From JAMOBE01 sp039908285 (GTDB taxonomy: Bacteria; Pseudomonadota; Alphaproteobacteria; Rhodospirillales; Rhodospirillaceae), in NCBI GenBank assembly GCA_039908285.1, contig JAMOBE010000004.1:1-64000 (forward strand): a DNA stretch of 64,000 nucleotides. Direction: 5' to 3'. The position numbers were made by a program, and so were the translations under genes. The notes below the pieces were generated by a model. The model worked only from the letters and a program-made list of their open reading frames with translations, had not been told where the DNA came from and did no database searches. This document shows, one piece after another, positions 51,508 to 60,610 of this stretch. Each line of letters begins with the position of its first letter. Position 1 is the first letter of the stretch.

Positions 51508-52623
51508 GTGAGCAACCAGGCTGGTGTCATGGCGCAGGAGCACCCGTTTCCGGACAGCGTGATCGGTCGCCACTGGCACCGGCTCGACGACGGGCGGGTG
51601 CAGTGCGACGTATGCCCGCGCGCCTGCCGGCTGCATGCCGGACAGCGGGGCCTGTGCTTCGTGCGGGCCTGCGATGGCGAGCACATCGTGCTCACCACCT
51701 ATGGCCGCTCGTCGGGGTTCTGCATCGATCCCATCGAAAAGAAGCCGCTGAACCACTTCCTGCCCGGCACGCCGATCCTGTCCTTTGGGACCGCCGGCTG
51801 CAACCTGACCTGCCGGTTCTGCCAGAACTGGCATATCTCGAAGGCCCGCGAGGCGGACACTCTCCAGGACCTGGCCACGCCGCGGATGATCGCCGCCGCC
51901 GCCCGCCAGCTCGACTGCCGGAGCGTCGCCTTCACCTACAACGACCCGGTGATCTTCCTCGAGTACGCGGTGGACGCCGCCCGGGCCTGCCACGATCTGG
52001 GCATCCGCACGGTGGCGGTCACCGCCGGCTACATTTCGCCCGAGGCGCGCCGCGAGTTCTTCGCCCACATGGACGCGGCCAACGTCGACCTCAAGGCCTT
52101 CAGCGAGGACTTCTACCACCGGCTCTGCACGGGACATCTGGATCCGGTGCTGGACACGCTCCGCTATCTGAAGCACGAGACCGCGGTGTGGTTCGAGATC
52201 ACCACCCTGCTGATTCCGGGGGAGAATGACGGCGAGGCGGAGATCGACGCCATGAGCCGCTGGGTGGTGGAGGCCCTGGGGCCGGATGTACCGCTGCACT
52301 TCAGCGCCTTCCACCCGGCCTACCGGGTGATGGACCGGCCGCCGACTCCGGCCGCCACGCTGACGCGGGCACGGCGCATCGCCATGGAGAACGGCGTCCG
52401 CTACGTCTATTGCGGCAATGTCCATGATCGCACCGGCGGCTCCACCTGGTGCCACGGCTGCGGGCGCCTCGTGGTCGAGCGCGACGGGTATGTCCTCGGC
52501 CGCTATGGCCTGGACGGCGCGGGGTGCTGCACCCAGTGCGGCACCCAGTGTGCCGGCGTGTTCGAGGGAGCCCCGGGCACATGGGGCGCGCGACGGCAAC
52601 CCGTGCACTTCCGGGTCACCTGA
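51508..52623 (+). CDS. amrS: AmmeMemoRadiSam system radical SAM enzyme
   Basis: A 371-residue radical SAM protein. The [4Fe-4S] cluster motif is CNLTCRFCQNW (CX3CX2C). An N-terminal Cys cluster (CDVCPRACRL and GLCFVRAC) and a C-terminal zinc-ribbon-like region (WCHGCGRLV and CCTQCGTQC) are as in pyruvate-formate-lyase-activase-like members of this system. The start could be GTG 51508 or ATG 51529. It is transcribed away from the fused Memo-AMMECR1 gene, with 103 bp between the starts, so one regulatory region can serve the whole set. The substrate is unknown. Confidence 0.9.
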   Translation: MSNQAGVMAQEHPFPDSVIGRHWHRLDDGRVQCDVCPRACRLHAGQRGLCFVRACDGEHIVLTTYGRSSGFCIDPIEKKPLNHFLPGTPILSFGTAGCNLTCRFCQNWHISKAREADTLQDLATPRMIAAAARQLDCRSVAFTYNDPVIFLEYAVDAARACHDLGIRTVAVTAGYISPEARREFFAHMDAANVDLKAFSEDFYHRLCTGHLDPVLDTLRYLKHETAVWFEITTLLIPGENDGEAEIDAMSRWVVEALGPDVPLHFSAFHPAYRVMDRPPTPAATLTRARRIAMENGVRYVYCGNVHDRTGGSTWCHGCGRLVVERDGYVLGRYGLDGAGCCTQCGTQCAGVFEGAPGTWGARRQPVHFRVT

Positions 52624-52669
52624 CTCCGTCGGCCTTTCAGAGCCTGAAAATGTATTGGGAACCTGGACT

Positions 52670-52705
52670 CCCTCTCCCCCCGGAAGAGGGGGGAGAGGGC
52701 TTTTT
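52670..52705 (+). terminator. Rho-independent terminator after the radical SAM gene
   Basis: A perfect 12 bp stem (52670-52681 with 52688-52699), loop ggaaga, then cttttt. The sequence before it (ctgaaaatg ... ctctcccccc) recurs at 55168-55218, so the terminator is part of a dispersed repeat. Confidence 0.85.
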
Positions 52706-52728
52706 ATGGTCGTGGTACCGTCACCCTC

Positions 52729-53811
52729 TCAGCGCTCCATCGGCGTCAGGGAGATGGCTTCCAGACGCTGGCGGGCCCGCTCCTCGCGTGAGAGCACGAT
52801 CACGCCCTTGCGCTCGAAGTAGCCGCCGGGCTCCATCGCTTCGTCGCTGGTGACGGAGGTCATGAACTCCCGCAGGCCCCTGGCGACGCCGAATCCCTTC
52901 CTGTCGCGCATGTGCCCCTTCTTGAAATAGAAGTAGAGGCGTCGGCTCAAGGGGTATTCGTCGTTGGCGATGCTTTGTTCGGTGGGCAGCAGACCGTTGA
53001 CCGGGAACACCACGAGGCCTCTGGCCTCGTCGATCCACTGGGCGCGATCGATGACGGCCATCGCGCCCACCGGCGCCTTGCGGAGAATATCGAGCGGTCC
53101 GATGGTCTCATCCACCTCGGTGAAACGACCATCCGCGCGGGGAGTCGTGCACCGCGCCGTGCGGTCCGCCGCCGCATAGACGGTGCGGATCTCGGGGATG
53201 TAGCGGCAGCCAGCCTGCATGATACGGTCATCAAACACGCTTCTGGTCCCCGAGTTTCCAGACGGAGCGAAAATATTGATCTCGGTGTCCGGGAGGGAAT
53301 GGTGAATATCCCTCCATTTGAGATTGGGGTTCGTCTTGAATTCACCGCCATCGGGCACTTCGAGAGCCAGCGCGCGGTACATGTGCTCAGGGATCAGGTT
53401 GAAGGGCTCGGTTCCCCGCCTGGCCACCACGACGACGGCGCCATAGCCGATGACGATCTCGATGACTTCGGTGACCTTGTTGACGGCGCAGGTCTTGGCC
53501 TCGGCCCTGCTCATCCGGCGGGATGAGGCGACGATGTCGGGAAGATCGACACCGATCCCGTCGCAGAACTCCTTGATGCCGGACGTCGATCCCCTGGTCG
53601 CCACCACGGGAGCAACCACGTCCCGCTGCTTCGCCGAGAAGTGGGCAACCGCAGCCCGAATATACGGCACCATCGTCTCCGATCCGACGATGTAGAGATT
53701 CTTGCGGAGCGAGAAATCTGCAGACGGCACATCCGCGGCAGACACCGGGACCGGGGTCAGCGTCAGAGACCAGAGGAGCATCGCGGTAAACAAGAAAAAG
53801 CGCTGACTCAC
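52729..53811 (-). CDS. PstS-like phosphate/oxyanion-binding periplasmic protein
   Basis: A 360-residue periplasmic binding protein. The signal peptide (RFFLFTAMLLWSLTLTPVPVSA) is followed by NLYIVGSETMVPYI and TRGSTSGIKEFCDG, the PstS-type loops that hold phosphate. A later GNSGTRSVFDD is the second ligand loop. Two internal Cys pairs may form disulfides. No pst permease genes adjoin, so it may work as a solitary binding or signalling protein. The start is GTG 53811 next to GGGGGAG; a longer frame to 53928 has no signal-like sequence. Confidence 0.8.
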   Translation of the reverse strand: MSQRFFLFTAMLLWSLTLTPVPVSAADVPSADFSLRKNLYIVGSETMVPYIRAAVAHFSAKQRDVVAPVVATRGSTSGIKEFCDGIGVDLPDIVASSRRMSRAEAKTCAVNKVTEVIEIVIGYGAVVVVARRGTEPFNLIPEHMYRALALEVPDGGEFKTNPNLKWRDIHHSLPDTEINIFAPSGNSGTRSVFDDRIMQAGCRYIPEIRTVYAAADRTARCTTPRADGRFTEVDETIGPLDILRKAPVGAMAVIDRAQWIDEARGLVVFPVNGLLPTEQSIANDEYPLSRRLYFYFKKGHMRDRKGFGVARGLREFMTSVTSDEAMEPGGYFERKGVIVLSREERARQRLEAISLTPMER

Positions 53812-54020
53812 GGCTCCCCCTATTCCGCTGAAAATTGGGTGGTCCACGTCCCACCGCGGGCATCCCATGCTAACCCAATCACCCACATTGTCCACCGAAT
53901 TGCCGCATCCAATGTCCATGGTCGGCATGGCCTTCGAGCCGTTGAAAGGCTCTTGCGTTATTGGGGCGGAGCGCTATCGTCTGGGCTCAGTCTCTTCCAA
54001 CGAGTCCGACCCGGGTCCCC

Positions 54021-54479
54021 ATGGCCACAGAACAAGCGTTCCCCGCCGAAACGTGTCAGTGCAAGGTCAAGGCTCAACGCTTCGCCGAGTTTGTTCGTCT
54101 ACATGCGACCGAAGGTGGCGTCCTCTCCGCCGAAGACGAGCTGAAGGTTCTGCGAACCGGGGTCAGCGAGTTCGGCCTTGGGCTGGACGAGGCCAAGGGT
54201 ATTCTCCTGGGGGTAGCCGCCGACCGCAGGATCGCCCTGGAGAGCCAGGTGGAAAGGCACCTCGGTCATTTCCTGGGTCCCGCGGGGAAGAACAGGAAAG
54301 TATCGCGGGAGAAATTCAACGAAGCCGTGGAATTCTACAAGCGGCTCACCTACGAGTCGGTCTCGCAGACCGACGCCGAGAAGCGGGTCAAGGCGGTGAT
54401 GGAGCGCACCGGCCTCAAACCCCGGCGAAGCTGGAGTCGTCTTGGCTCCCGCAAATGGTACAACCGCATCAAGGCCTGA
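54021..54479 (+). CDS. Conserved-looking hypothetical protein
   Basis: A 152-residue soluble, basic, helical protein. It has a short Cys pair near the start (ETCQCKVKAQ) and a C-terminal Arg/Trp-rich part (RSWSRLGSRKWYNRIKA) that could bind nucleic acid or membrane. I do not recognise a family. No ribosome site is obvious before ATG 54021. The frame is open to 53961, so the start may lie upstream. It is convergent with the hydrolase at 54501. Confidence 0.55.
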   Translation: MATEQAFPAETCQCKVKAQRFAEFVRLHATEGGVLSAEDELKVLRTGVSEFGLGLDEAKGILLGVAADRRIALESQVERHLGHFLGPAGKNRKVSREKFNEAVEFYKRLTYESVSQTDAEKRVKAVMERTGLKPRRSWSRLGSRKWYNRIKA

Positions 54480-54500
54480 TGCCGATACCGGCGAACGGGC

Positions 54501-55139
54501 CTACTGCAACACCACCAGGCTGCGCAGAAAGCTTCGCACCGCGTCGAGTGCCTGGCCCAGGGTGTCGGTCTCGCTGTGGCCGGAGGCGCGCGTGGGTTTG
54601 AACGAGTGATCGCCCCCCTCGATCCAGTGCAGGTGGATGGCCGGCGACAGGTCATAGCCCATCACCGTCTCCCGTCTCCCCAGGGTGTCGCGGGTGCCCT
54701 GGCAGATCAGGGTGGGTGTCGCCATGGCGCGCAGGTGGTCCGTGCGCGGGGCCTCCGGCCGGCCGGCGGGGTGAAAGGGGTAGCCGAGACAGACGAGACC
54801 CCGCACCCCGACCTCGTCGGCGAGCAGGCTGGCGATGCGCCCACCAAGCGACTTGCCACCGATAACCAGCCGGTTCGGGGGAAGATCCAGCTCCGCCAGG
54901 GCCTCGCGATAGCTGGCGAGCAGCACCGGGCGGGTATCGGGAGGCCGCTTCCGCCCGCCGCTGCGGCGCTCGGCCATGTAGGGAAACTCGAACCGGGCCA
55001 CCCGATAGCCCTGGCCGGCGGCCAGACCCTCCGCGAACCAGGTCATGAAGGCCGAGTCCATCGGCGCCCCGGCGCCATGAGCGAGAACCACGGTCAGCGG
55101 CGCCTCCGCCGGGCCGTTGACGAGGATTTCCACGCTCAT
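54501..55139 (-). CDS. Alpha/beta hydrolase of the Tex30/KANL3 type
   Basis: A 212-residue hydrolase with oxyanion motif LAHGAGAPMDS, nucleophile Ser in IGGKSLGGRIAS, Asp in CQGTRDTLG and His in GGDHSFKP. This is the dienelactone-hydrolase-like branch that includes Tex30. ATG 55139 follows GAGG; a GTG at 55145 is possible. Substrate unknown. It is convergent with the hypothetical gene. Confidence 0.8.
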   Translation of the reverse strand: MSVEILVNGPAEAPLTVVLAHGAGAPMDSAFMTWFAEGLAAGQGYRVARFEFPYMAERRSGGRKRPPDTRPVLLASYREALAELDLPPNRLVIGGKSLGGRIASLLADEVGVRGLVCLGYPFHPAGRPEAPRTDHLRAMATPTLICQGTRDTLGRRETVMGYDLSPAIHLHWIEGGDHSFKPTRASGHSETDTLGQALDAVRSFLRSLVVLQ

Positions 55140-55167
55140 GGGCACCTCAGGTACGGTGGTATAAGAG

Positions 55168-55218
55168 ACTGAAAATGCGTCTGGAATCTTACGCCCTCTC
55201 CCCCCGGAAGAGGGTTTT
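55168..55218. repeat. Dispersed repeat copy with terminator-like hairpin
   Basis: ctgaaaatgcgtctggaatct followed by ccctctccccccggaagagg and tttt is a second copy of the sequence at 52638-52705 (agcctgaaaatgtattggg and the same ccggaagagg stem). The hairpin with its T-run points toward the plus strand, although the flanking genes read minus. Confidence 0.6.
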
Positions 55219-55231
55219 GATGGTCATGTTC

Positions 55232-55978
55232 TCAATGGTGCATCCACTGGCCGCCGTTGACGTCCAGATTGACGCCGGTGATGAAGCCGGCATTGTCCGA
55301 CGCCAGGTAGGTGACGGCGGCGGCGATTTCCACGGGCGTCGCCAGGCGCCGCATGGGAATGTGGGCCTTGATGTCCTCGAGGATCTGCGGCGGCACCTGG
55401 AGCATCATTTCCGTCGCCGTGTAGCCGGGGGATACCGTGTTGACGGTGACGCCGTGGCGGGCGCCTTCCTGCGCCAGGGACATGGAGAAGCCGTGCATGC
55501 CGGCCTTGGAGGCGGCGTAGTTGGCTTGGCCGAACTGTCCCTTCTGACCGTTCACCGAGGCGATGTTGATGACGCGCCCATAGTTGCGGTCCAGCATGCC
55601 ACCCCAGAACTGGCGGGTGACGTTGAAGACGCTGTAGAGGTTGACCTTCATCACCTGGTCCCAGTTCTCGAAGGGCATCTTCTTGAACGCGGAGTCGCGG
55701 ATGATGCCGGCGCAATTGACCAGGACGTCCACCTGGCCGAAGGTCGCGGTGACCTCCGCGGCCAACTTTTCGCAGGAGCCGAAGTCGGCGACGTCGGCCT
55801 TGAACAGATGGACGTGATGTCCCTCCTCGTGGCGCGCGGCCTGCCATGAGTCGATTTTTCCGGCCTCGAACGGTGCATAGACGGCCGAAACCTTGTAGCC
55901 ATTCACGGCAAAAGCCGTCACGATCGCGGTCCCGATCCCACCGATGCCACCGGTCACCAAAACGTTGCGCTGAGTCAT
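55232..55978 (-). CDS. phaB: Acetoacetyl-CoA reductase (PhaB-like)
   Basis: A 248-residue NADPH-dependent SDR of polyhydroxybutyrate synthesis. It has the cofactor motif TGGIGGIG, then NCAGI, catalytic Ser in NIASVNGQKGQFGQ, and the YAASKAG pair. The segment GQKGQFGQANYAASKAG is typical of acetoacetyl-CoA reductases. GGAGAGGGG precedes the ATG. The thiolase and polymerase genes are not in the window. It is divergent from gcvT. Confidence 0.88.
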   Translation of the reverse strand: MTQRNVLVTGGIGGIGTAIVTAFAVNGYKVSAVYAPFEAGKIDSWQAARHEEGHHVHLFKADVADFGSCEKLAAEVTATFGQVDVLVNCAGIIRDSAFKKMPFENWDQVMKVNLYSVFNVTRQFWGGMLDRNYGRVINIASVNGQKGQFGQANYAASKAGMHGFSMSLAQEGARHGVTVNTVSPGYTATEMMLQVPPQILEDIKAHIPMRRLATPVEIAAAVTYLASDNAGFITGVNLDVNGGQWMHH

Positions 55979-56091
55979 GGCACATCCCCTCTCCAGATTG
56001 CGTCGATGCGTGAAAGTAGCATCCGGCAACCGCTCGCGATAGTCTTTGTCGGGGATGGCATGATGCGATCCCCACGGCACGGGAGACGTCG

Positions 56092-57204
56092 ATGAGCGAC
56101 CCCATTCCCCTTCTGGAAACGCCCCTCGCCCCCCTGCACCGCGAGCTTGGGGCGCGCATGGTTCCCTTCGCCGGCTACCTGATGCCGGTGCAGTACCCGG
56201 CCGGAATCATCGCCGAGCACGCCCACACCCGCTCAAAGGCCTCGCTGTTCGACGTCAGCCACATGGGCCAGGGCAGGCTGTCGGGGGATGACGTGCCCCA
56301 TGCCCTGGAGACCCTGGTACCGGGCGACATCATGGGGCTGGCGCCGGGGGCCATCCGCTATACCCTTTTGATGAACGAACGCGGTGGGATCAGGGATGAC
56401 CTGATGGTGACCAATGCCGGCGATCACCTGTTCCTGGTGGTCAACGCCGCCCACCGGGGTGACGACTTCGCCCACCTGCGCGCGTCCATCGGCCGGCGCT
56501 GCCTGGTGGAGGAGCTGGGGGAGTGGGGGCTCCTCGCCCTGCAGGGGCCGGCGGCGGCGGCGGTGATGGCGCGTCTCGCCCCCGGCTCCGAGTCCATGCG
56601 CTTCATGACCGCCCGCTCCCTGACGGTGGCCGGCATTCCCTGTTTCGTCACCCGCTCGGGCTATACCGGCGAGGACGGCTTCGAGCTGTCCGTGGCCGCC
56701 ACCGAGGCCCTGGCGCTCGCCCGCGCCCTGCTGGCCGAGCCCGAGGTGCGGCCGGCGGGTCTCGGCGCCCGCGACTCGCTGCGACTCGAGGCCGGCCTGT
56801 GCCTCCATGGCGCCGACATCGACGACGCCACCACCCCCGTCGAGGCGGACCTGACCTGGGTCATCGGCCGCCGCCGCCGCGAGCACGGCGGCTTTCCCGG
56901 AGCCGACGTGGTCCAGCGCCAACTGGCCGCGGGCGTGGAGCGCCGCCGCATCGGCCTCATTCTTCACGACCGGGTGCCGGCCCGCGCCCATGCCGTCATC
57001 ACCGCCGCGGACGGACGGCCCATCGGCACGGTGACCAGTGGCGGCTTCTCACCGACCCTTGGCCAACCCATCGCCATGGGGTATGTGGAGACGGCGCAGG
57101 CGGTGCCCGGCACTGCGGTCCGGGTGATGGTGCGCGACGTCGGGCGGGAGGCGGTGGTGACGGCGATGCCGTTCGTACCGCACAGGTATCATAAGGGATC
57201 ATGA
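56092..57204 (+). CDS. gcvT: Glycine cleavage system T protein
   Basis: Aminomethyltransferase that moves the glycine alpha-carbon to tetrahydrofolate, releasing ammonia. The 370-residue protein has GARMVPFAGYLMPVQY, SLFDVSHMGQ, and RSGYTGEDGFELS, all folate-domain signatures. GGGAG precedes the ATG. Its stop overlaps the gcvH start (ATGA). Confidence 0.95.
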   Translation: MSDPIPLLETPLAPLHRELGARMVPFAGYLMPVQYPAGIIAEHAHTRSKASLFDVSHMGQGRLSGDDVPHALETLVPGDIMGLAPGAIRYTLLMNERGGIRDDLMVTNAGDHLFLVVNAAHRGDDFAHLRASIGRRCLVEELGEWGLLALQGPAAAAVMARLAPGSESMRFMTARSLTVAGIPCFVTRSGYTGEDGFELSVAATEALALARALLAEPEVRPAGLGARDSLRLEAGLCLHGADIDDATTPVEADLTWVIGRRRREHGGFPGADVVQRQLAAGVERRRIGLILHDRVPARAHAVITAADGRPIGTVTSGGFSPTLGQPIAMGYVETAQAVPGTAVRVMVRDVGREAVVTAMPFVPHRYHKGS

Positions 57205-57584
57205 TCATGTCTGACCTGAGGTTCACCAGCGAGCACGAATGGATCCGGGTGGAGGGCGACACCGGCACCGTCGGCATCAGCGCCTATGCCCAGGGGCAGC
57301 TTGGCGACATGGTGTTCGTCGATCTGCCCAAGGTGGGCCTGCGGGTCGAGAAGGGGGCCGAGATGGCGGTTGCCGAGTCGGTCAAGGCGGCGAGCGAGGT
57401 CTATGCTCCCGCCGGCGGCGAGGTGATCGAGGTCAACGCGGCGCTGAACACCAATCCCGCCGCGGTCAACGAGGACCCCTACGGCCGCGGCTGGTTCCTC
57501 CGCCTGCGCCTTTCCGATCCGGGCGAGCTGGCGACGCTGATGGACCAGTCGACCTATGAGGCCTACGTCAAGGGGCTGGGCTGA
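57201..57584 (+). CDS. gcvH: Glycine cleavage system H protein
   Basis: Lipoyl carrier shuttling the aminomethyl group. The 127-residue protein starts MIMSDLRFTSEHEW and carries the lipoylated Lys in the ESVKAASEVYAP motif. ATG 57201 overlaps the gcvT stop and has AAGGGATC before it; ATG 57207 is possible. Confidence 0.96.
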   Translation: MIMSDLRFTSEHEWIRVEGDTGTVGISAYAQGQLGDMVFVDLPKVGLRVEKGAEMAVAESVKAASEVYAPAGGEVIEVNAALNTNPAAVNEDPYGRGWFLRLRLSDPGELATLMDQSTYEAYVKGLG

Positions 57585-57589
57585 CCGCC

Positions 57590-58936
57590 ATGCGCTACCT
57601 TCCCCTGACGGCCGACGACCGCGCGGCGATGCTGGACGCCATCGGCGCGCCGTCGGTGGAGGCCCTGTTCGCCGACATTCCCGCCGCCGCCCGGCTGACG
57701 GCGCCCCTCGACCTGCCCCCCCACCAGGGTGAGATGGCGGTGGAGCGGCACCTGACCGCCCTCGCCATGAAGAACCTGAGCGCCGGCTGCGCACCGTGCT
57801 TCCTCGGCGCCGGGGCCTATCGCCATCACCTGCCGGCGGCCGTCGACCACCTGATCCAGCGCGGCGAGTTCCTCACCTCCTATACCCCCTATCAGCCGGA
57901 AATCAGCCAGGGCACCCTGCAATCCCTGTTCGAGTTCCAGACTCAGGTGGCACTGATCACCGGCATGGAGGTGGCCAATGCCTCCATGTACGACGGCGCC
58001 ACCGCCTGCGCCGAGGCGGCGGCCATGGCCTGCCGCGTCACCCGGCGGCGGCGGGTGCTGCTGTCGGGCGGCCTGCACCCCCACTACCGGGCGGTGACCG
58101 CCACCTGGGTGCGCCACACCGGCGCCGAGGTGGAGGCGCTGGCTCCCGATCCCATCAATATCGAGGACCTGATCGGCCGCGTGGACGACGAGACCGCCTG
58201 CGTGGTGGTGCAGACTCCGGGATTCTTTGGCCACCTCGGCGACTGGTCGGCCCTGGCCGGCGTCTGCCACGCCGCCGGAGCCCTGCTGGTGGTGGCGGTG
58301 ACCGAGCCGCTGTCCCTTGGCCTCCTCACGGCGCCCGGCGCCATGGGCGCCGACATCGTCGTCGGTGAGGGGCTGTCCCTCGCCGGACCGCTGAGCTTCG
58401 GCGGCCCCGGCGTCGGCCTGTTCGCGACCCGCGACCGCTTCGTCCGTCAGATGCCAGGGAGACTGGTGGGCCAGACCGTGGACGCCGACGGCCGGCGGGG
58501 CTGGGTCCTGACCCTCGCCACCCGCGAGCAGCACATCCGTCGCGAGAAGGCCACCTCCAACATCTGCACCAACGCCGGTCTGGTGGCGCTGGCGTTCTCC
58601 ATCCACATGGCGCTGCTGGGCGAGGCGGGCTTCACCCGGCTGGCCGAGTTGAACCATACGGCGGCGGTGGCGCTGGCGGCGCGGCTGGCCCAGATCCGGG
58701 GTGTGCGGGTGGTGCCCTCCACCTGGTTCAATGAATTCGCGGTGACCCTGCCGCGACCGGCGGCCGAGGTGGTCGATGCCCTGGCGGCGCGGGGGATCCT
58801 GGGCGGGGTTCCGGTATCGCGATTCTATCCCGAATACCCCGAGCTTGAGCCGGTGCTGCTGATCGCCGTCACCGAGACTGTCTCGGCGGACGACATGGAC
58901 TCCCTGGTTCGGGCCCTGACGGAGGTGCTGGCATGA
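57590..58936 (+). CDS. gcvPA: Glycine dehydrogenase (decarboxylating) subunit 1
   Basis: Alpha half of the split P protein. The 448-residue protein has MRYLPLTADDRAAML, FLGAGAYRHHLPAAV, YTPYQPEISQGTLQSLFEF and an RTSNICTNA-type end (EKATSNICTNAGL). The split P form is common in alphaproteobacteria and archaea. It is encoded six bases after gcvH and is coupled to gcvPB by ATGA. Confidence 0.95.
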   Translation: MRYLPLTADDRAAMLDAIGAPSVEALFADIPAAARLTAPLDLPPHQGEMAVERHLTALAMKNLSAGCAPCFLGAGAYRHHLPAAVDHLIQRGEFLTSYTPYQPEISQGTLQSLFEFQTQVALITGMEVANASMYDGATACAEAAAMACRVTRRRRVLLSGGLHPHYRAVTATWVRHTGAEVEALAPDPINIEDLIGRVDDETACVVVQTPGFFGHLGDWSALAGVCHAAGALLVVAVTEPLSLGLLTAPGAMGADIVVGEGLSLAGPLSFGGPGVGLFATRDRFVRQMPGRLVGQTVDADGRRGWVLTLATREQHIRREKATSNICTNAGLVALAFSIHMALLGEAGFTRLAELNHTAAVALAARLAQIRGVRVVPSTWFNEFAVTLPRPAAEVVDALAARGILGGVPVSRFYPEYPELEPVLLIAVTETVSADDMDSLVRALTEVLA

Positions 58937-60417
58937 CCACGACCGGCAACCGCGCCCTGATGCTGGAGGAGCCGCTCTTGTTCGAGCAGGACGCGCCGGG
59001 ACGCTCCGGCGTCGACCTGCCCGAGCCCGAGGACCCGGTGGCCGACCGCCTGGGCGGCCTGCGCCGTAAGGGGCGGATCGGCCTGCCGGGTCTCTCTGAG
59101 CCGCAGGTGGTGCGCCACTACACCCGCCTGTCGCAGAAGAACTATGGCATCGACTCAGGGATCTATCCCCTGGGCTCGTGCACCATGAAGCACAATCCCC
59201 GGCTCAACGAGAAGATGGCCCGCCTGCCGGGGTTCGCCGACATCCATCCCTTCCAGCCCGCCGCCACCGTTCAGGGGGCGCTGGCGGTGATGGATGAGTT
59301 GGCGAACTGGCTCAAGGCGCTGACCGGCATGCCCGCCGTCGCCCTGTCGCCGGCGGCGGGGGCCCATGGCGAACTGTGCGGCCTGATGGCCATCCGGGCG
59401 GCGCTGGAGCACCGGGGCGACGCCCGCCGCACCGTCCTGGTCCCTGAGTCGGCCCATGGCACCAACCCGGCCACGGCGGCCCTGTGCGGCTATGCCGTCC
59501 AGTCCATTCCAGCGAACGGCGATGGTGGACGGGTGAGCGTCGCGGCGCTGAGGGAGCGGCTCGGCGGCGACGTGGCGGCGGTGATGCTGACCAACCCCAA
59601 CACCTGCGGCCTTTTCGAGTCGGACATCGTCGAGATCGCCCAGGCGGTGCACGAGGCCGGGGCGTTCTTCTACCTCGACGGCGCCAACTTCAATGCCCTG
59701 GTGGGCCGGGTGCGGGTGGCCGACCTCGGGGTCGATGCCATGCACATCAACCTGCACAAGACCTTCTCGACCCCCCACGGCGGCGGCGGGCCGGGGGCCG
59801 GGCCGGTGGTTTTCAGCGATACGCTGGCCCCGTTCGCTCCCCTGCCGTTCCTGGTCCACGGCCCGGAGGGACTGAGGCTGGCCGAGACCGGCCCCGCCGG
59901 CGCGATGCCGTTCGGCCGGCTCAAGGGCTTTCACGGCCAGTTCGGGGTGTTCGTGCGGGCGCTCGCCTACATGCTGAGCATGGGCGGCGATGGGCTGCTG
60001 CAGGCCTCGTCGGACGCGGTGTTGAATGCCAACTACCTGCTGGCGCGGCTGAAGGACGACCTCACGCCCGCCTTTCCCGGTCCCTGCATGCACGAGGTGC
60101 TGTTCGACGACCGGTTCCTGAAGGACACGGGCGTGACCACCCTGGATCTGGCCAAGGCCATGATCGACGAGGGCCTTCACCCGATGACGATGTATTTCCC
60201 GCTGGTGGTCCACGGCGCCCTGCTGATGGAACCCACCGAGACCGAGAGCCTGGCGTCTCTCGATCAGTTCGTCGCGACGGTCAAGGCCCTGGCGGCGCGG
60301 GCGCGGGCGGGAGAGGCCGCGTCCTTCCACGAGTCGCCGACCTTGAGCCCGCGCCGGCGTCTGGATGAGACGGCGGCGGCGCGCACCCCGGTCCTGCGCT
60401 GGCGGGAGACGGGATGA
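58933..60417 (+). CDS. gcvPB: Glycine dehydrogenase (decarboxylating) subunit 2
   Basis: Beta half of the split P protein and the pyridoxal-phosphate-bearing subunit. The 494-residue protein has IYPLGSCTMKHNPRLNE, the Schiff-base Lys in NLHKTFSTPHGGGGPG, and DGANFNALVG. It completes the operon gcvT-H-PA-PB. The L protein gene is not here. A run of G then C (60431-60457) after the stop can fold and may help end transcription. Confidence 0.95.
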   Translation: MTTTGNRALMLEEPLLFEQDAPGRSGVDLPEPEDPVADRLGGLRRKGRIGLPGLSEPQVVRHYTRLSQKNYGIDSGIYPLGSCTMKHNPRLNEKMARLPGFADIHPFQPAATVQGALAVMDELANWLKALTGMPAVALSPAAGAHGELCGLMAIRAALEHRGDARRTVLVPESAHGTNPATAALCGYAVQSIPANGDGGRVSVAALRERLGGDVAAVMLTNPNTCGLFESDIVEIAQAVHEAGAFFYLDGANFNALVGRVRVADLGVDAMHINLHKTFSTPHGGGGPGAGPVVFSDTLAPFAPLPFLVHGPEGLRLAETGPAGAMPFGRLKGFHGQFGVFVRALAYMLSMGGDGLLQASSDAVLNANYLLARLKDDLTPAFPGPCMHEVLFDDRFLKDTGVTTLDLAKAMIDEGLHPMTMYFPLVVHGALLMEPTETESLASLDQFVATVKALAARARAGEAASFHESPTLSPRRRLDETAAARTPVLRWRETG

Positions 60418-60474
60418 AAGACGAAGCATCGCGGGGGGGGGGGCGACACCCCCCCAGCAACCCTCTCCAATCGC

Positions 60475-60552
60475 TTAGTCGTCTAATAAAATATACGCAA
60501 ACATGGCTACAAAGAATACGCCCGTTATGATCAGAAACGCTAATACTTCCAT
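60475..60552 (-). CDS. 25-residue single-helix membrane microprotein
   Basis: ATG 60552 is preceded by AAAGGA at seven bases and encodes a peptide that starts MEVLAFLIITG, continues VFFVAMFAYILL and ends with two Asp and TAA. It is almost entirely hydrophobic, so it should be one transmembrane helix with both charged ends marked by acids. The AT-rich codon use contrasts with the flanking gcv and porin genes. A near-consensus promoter lies just upstream. In form it resembles small subunits of respiratory or photosynthetic complexes and regulatory microproteins such as MgtS. No homologue is recognised, so function is open. Confidence 0.65.
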   Translation of the reverse strand: MEVLAFLIITGVFFVAMFAYILLDD

Positions 60553-60610
60553 ATGTCTATCCTTTCTTTACTAGAGCCATCGTGACGGCCCGCCGCCACG
60601 AACTTCAAGT

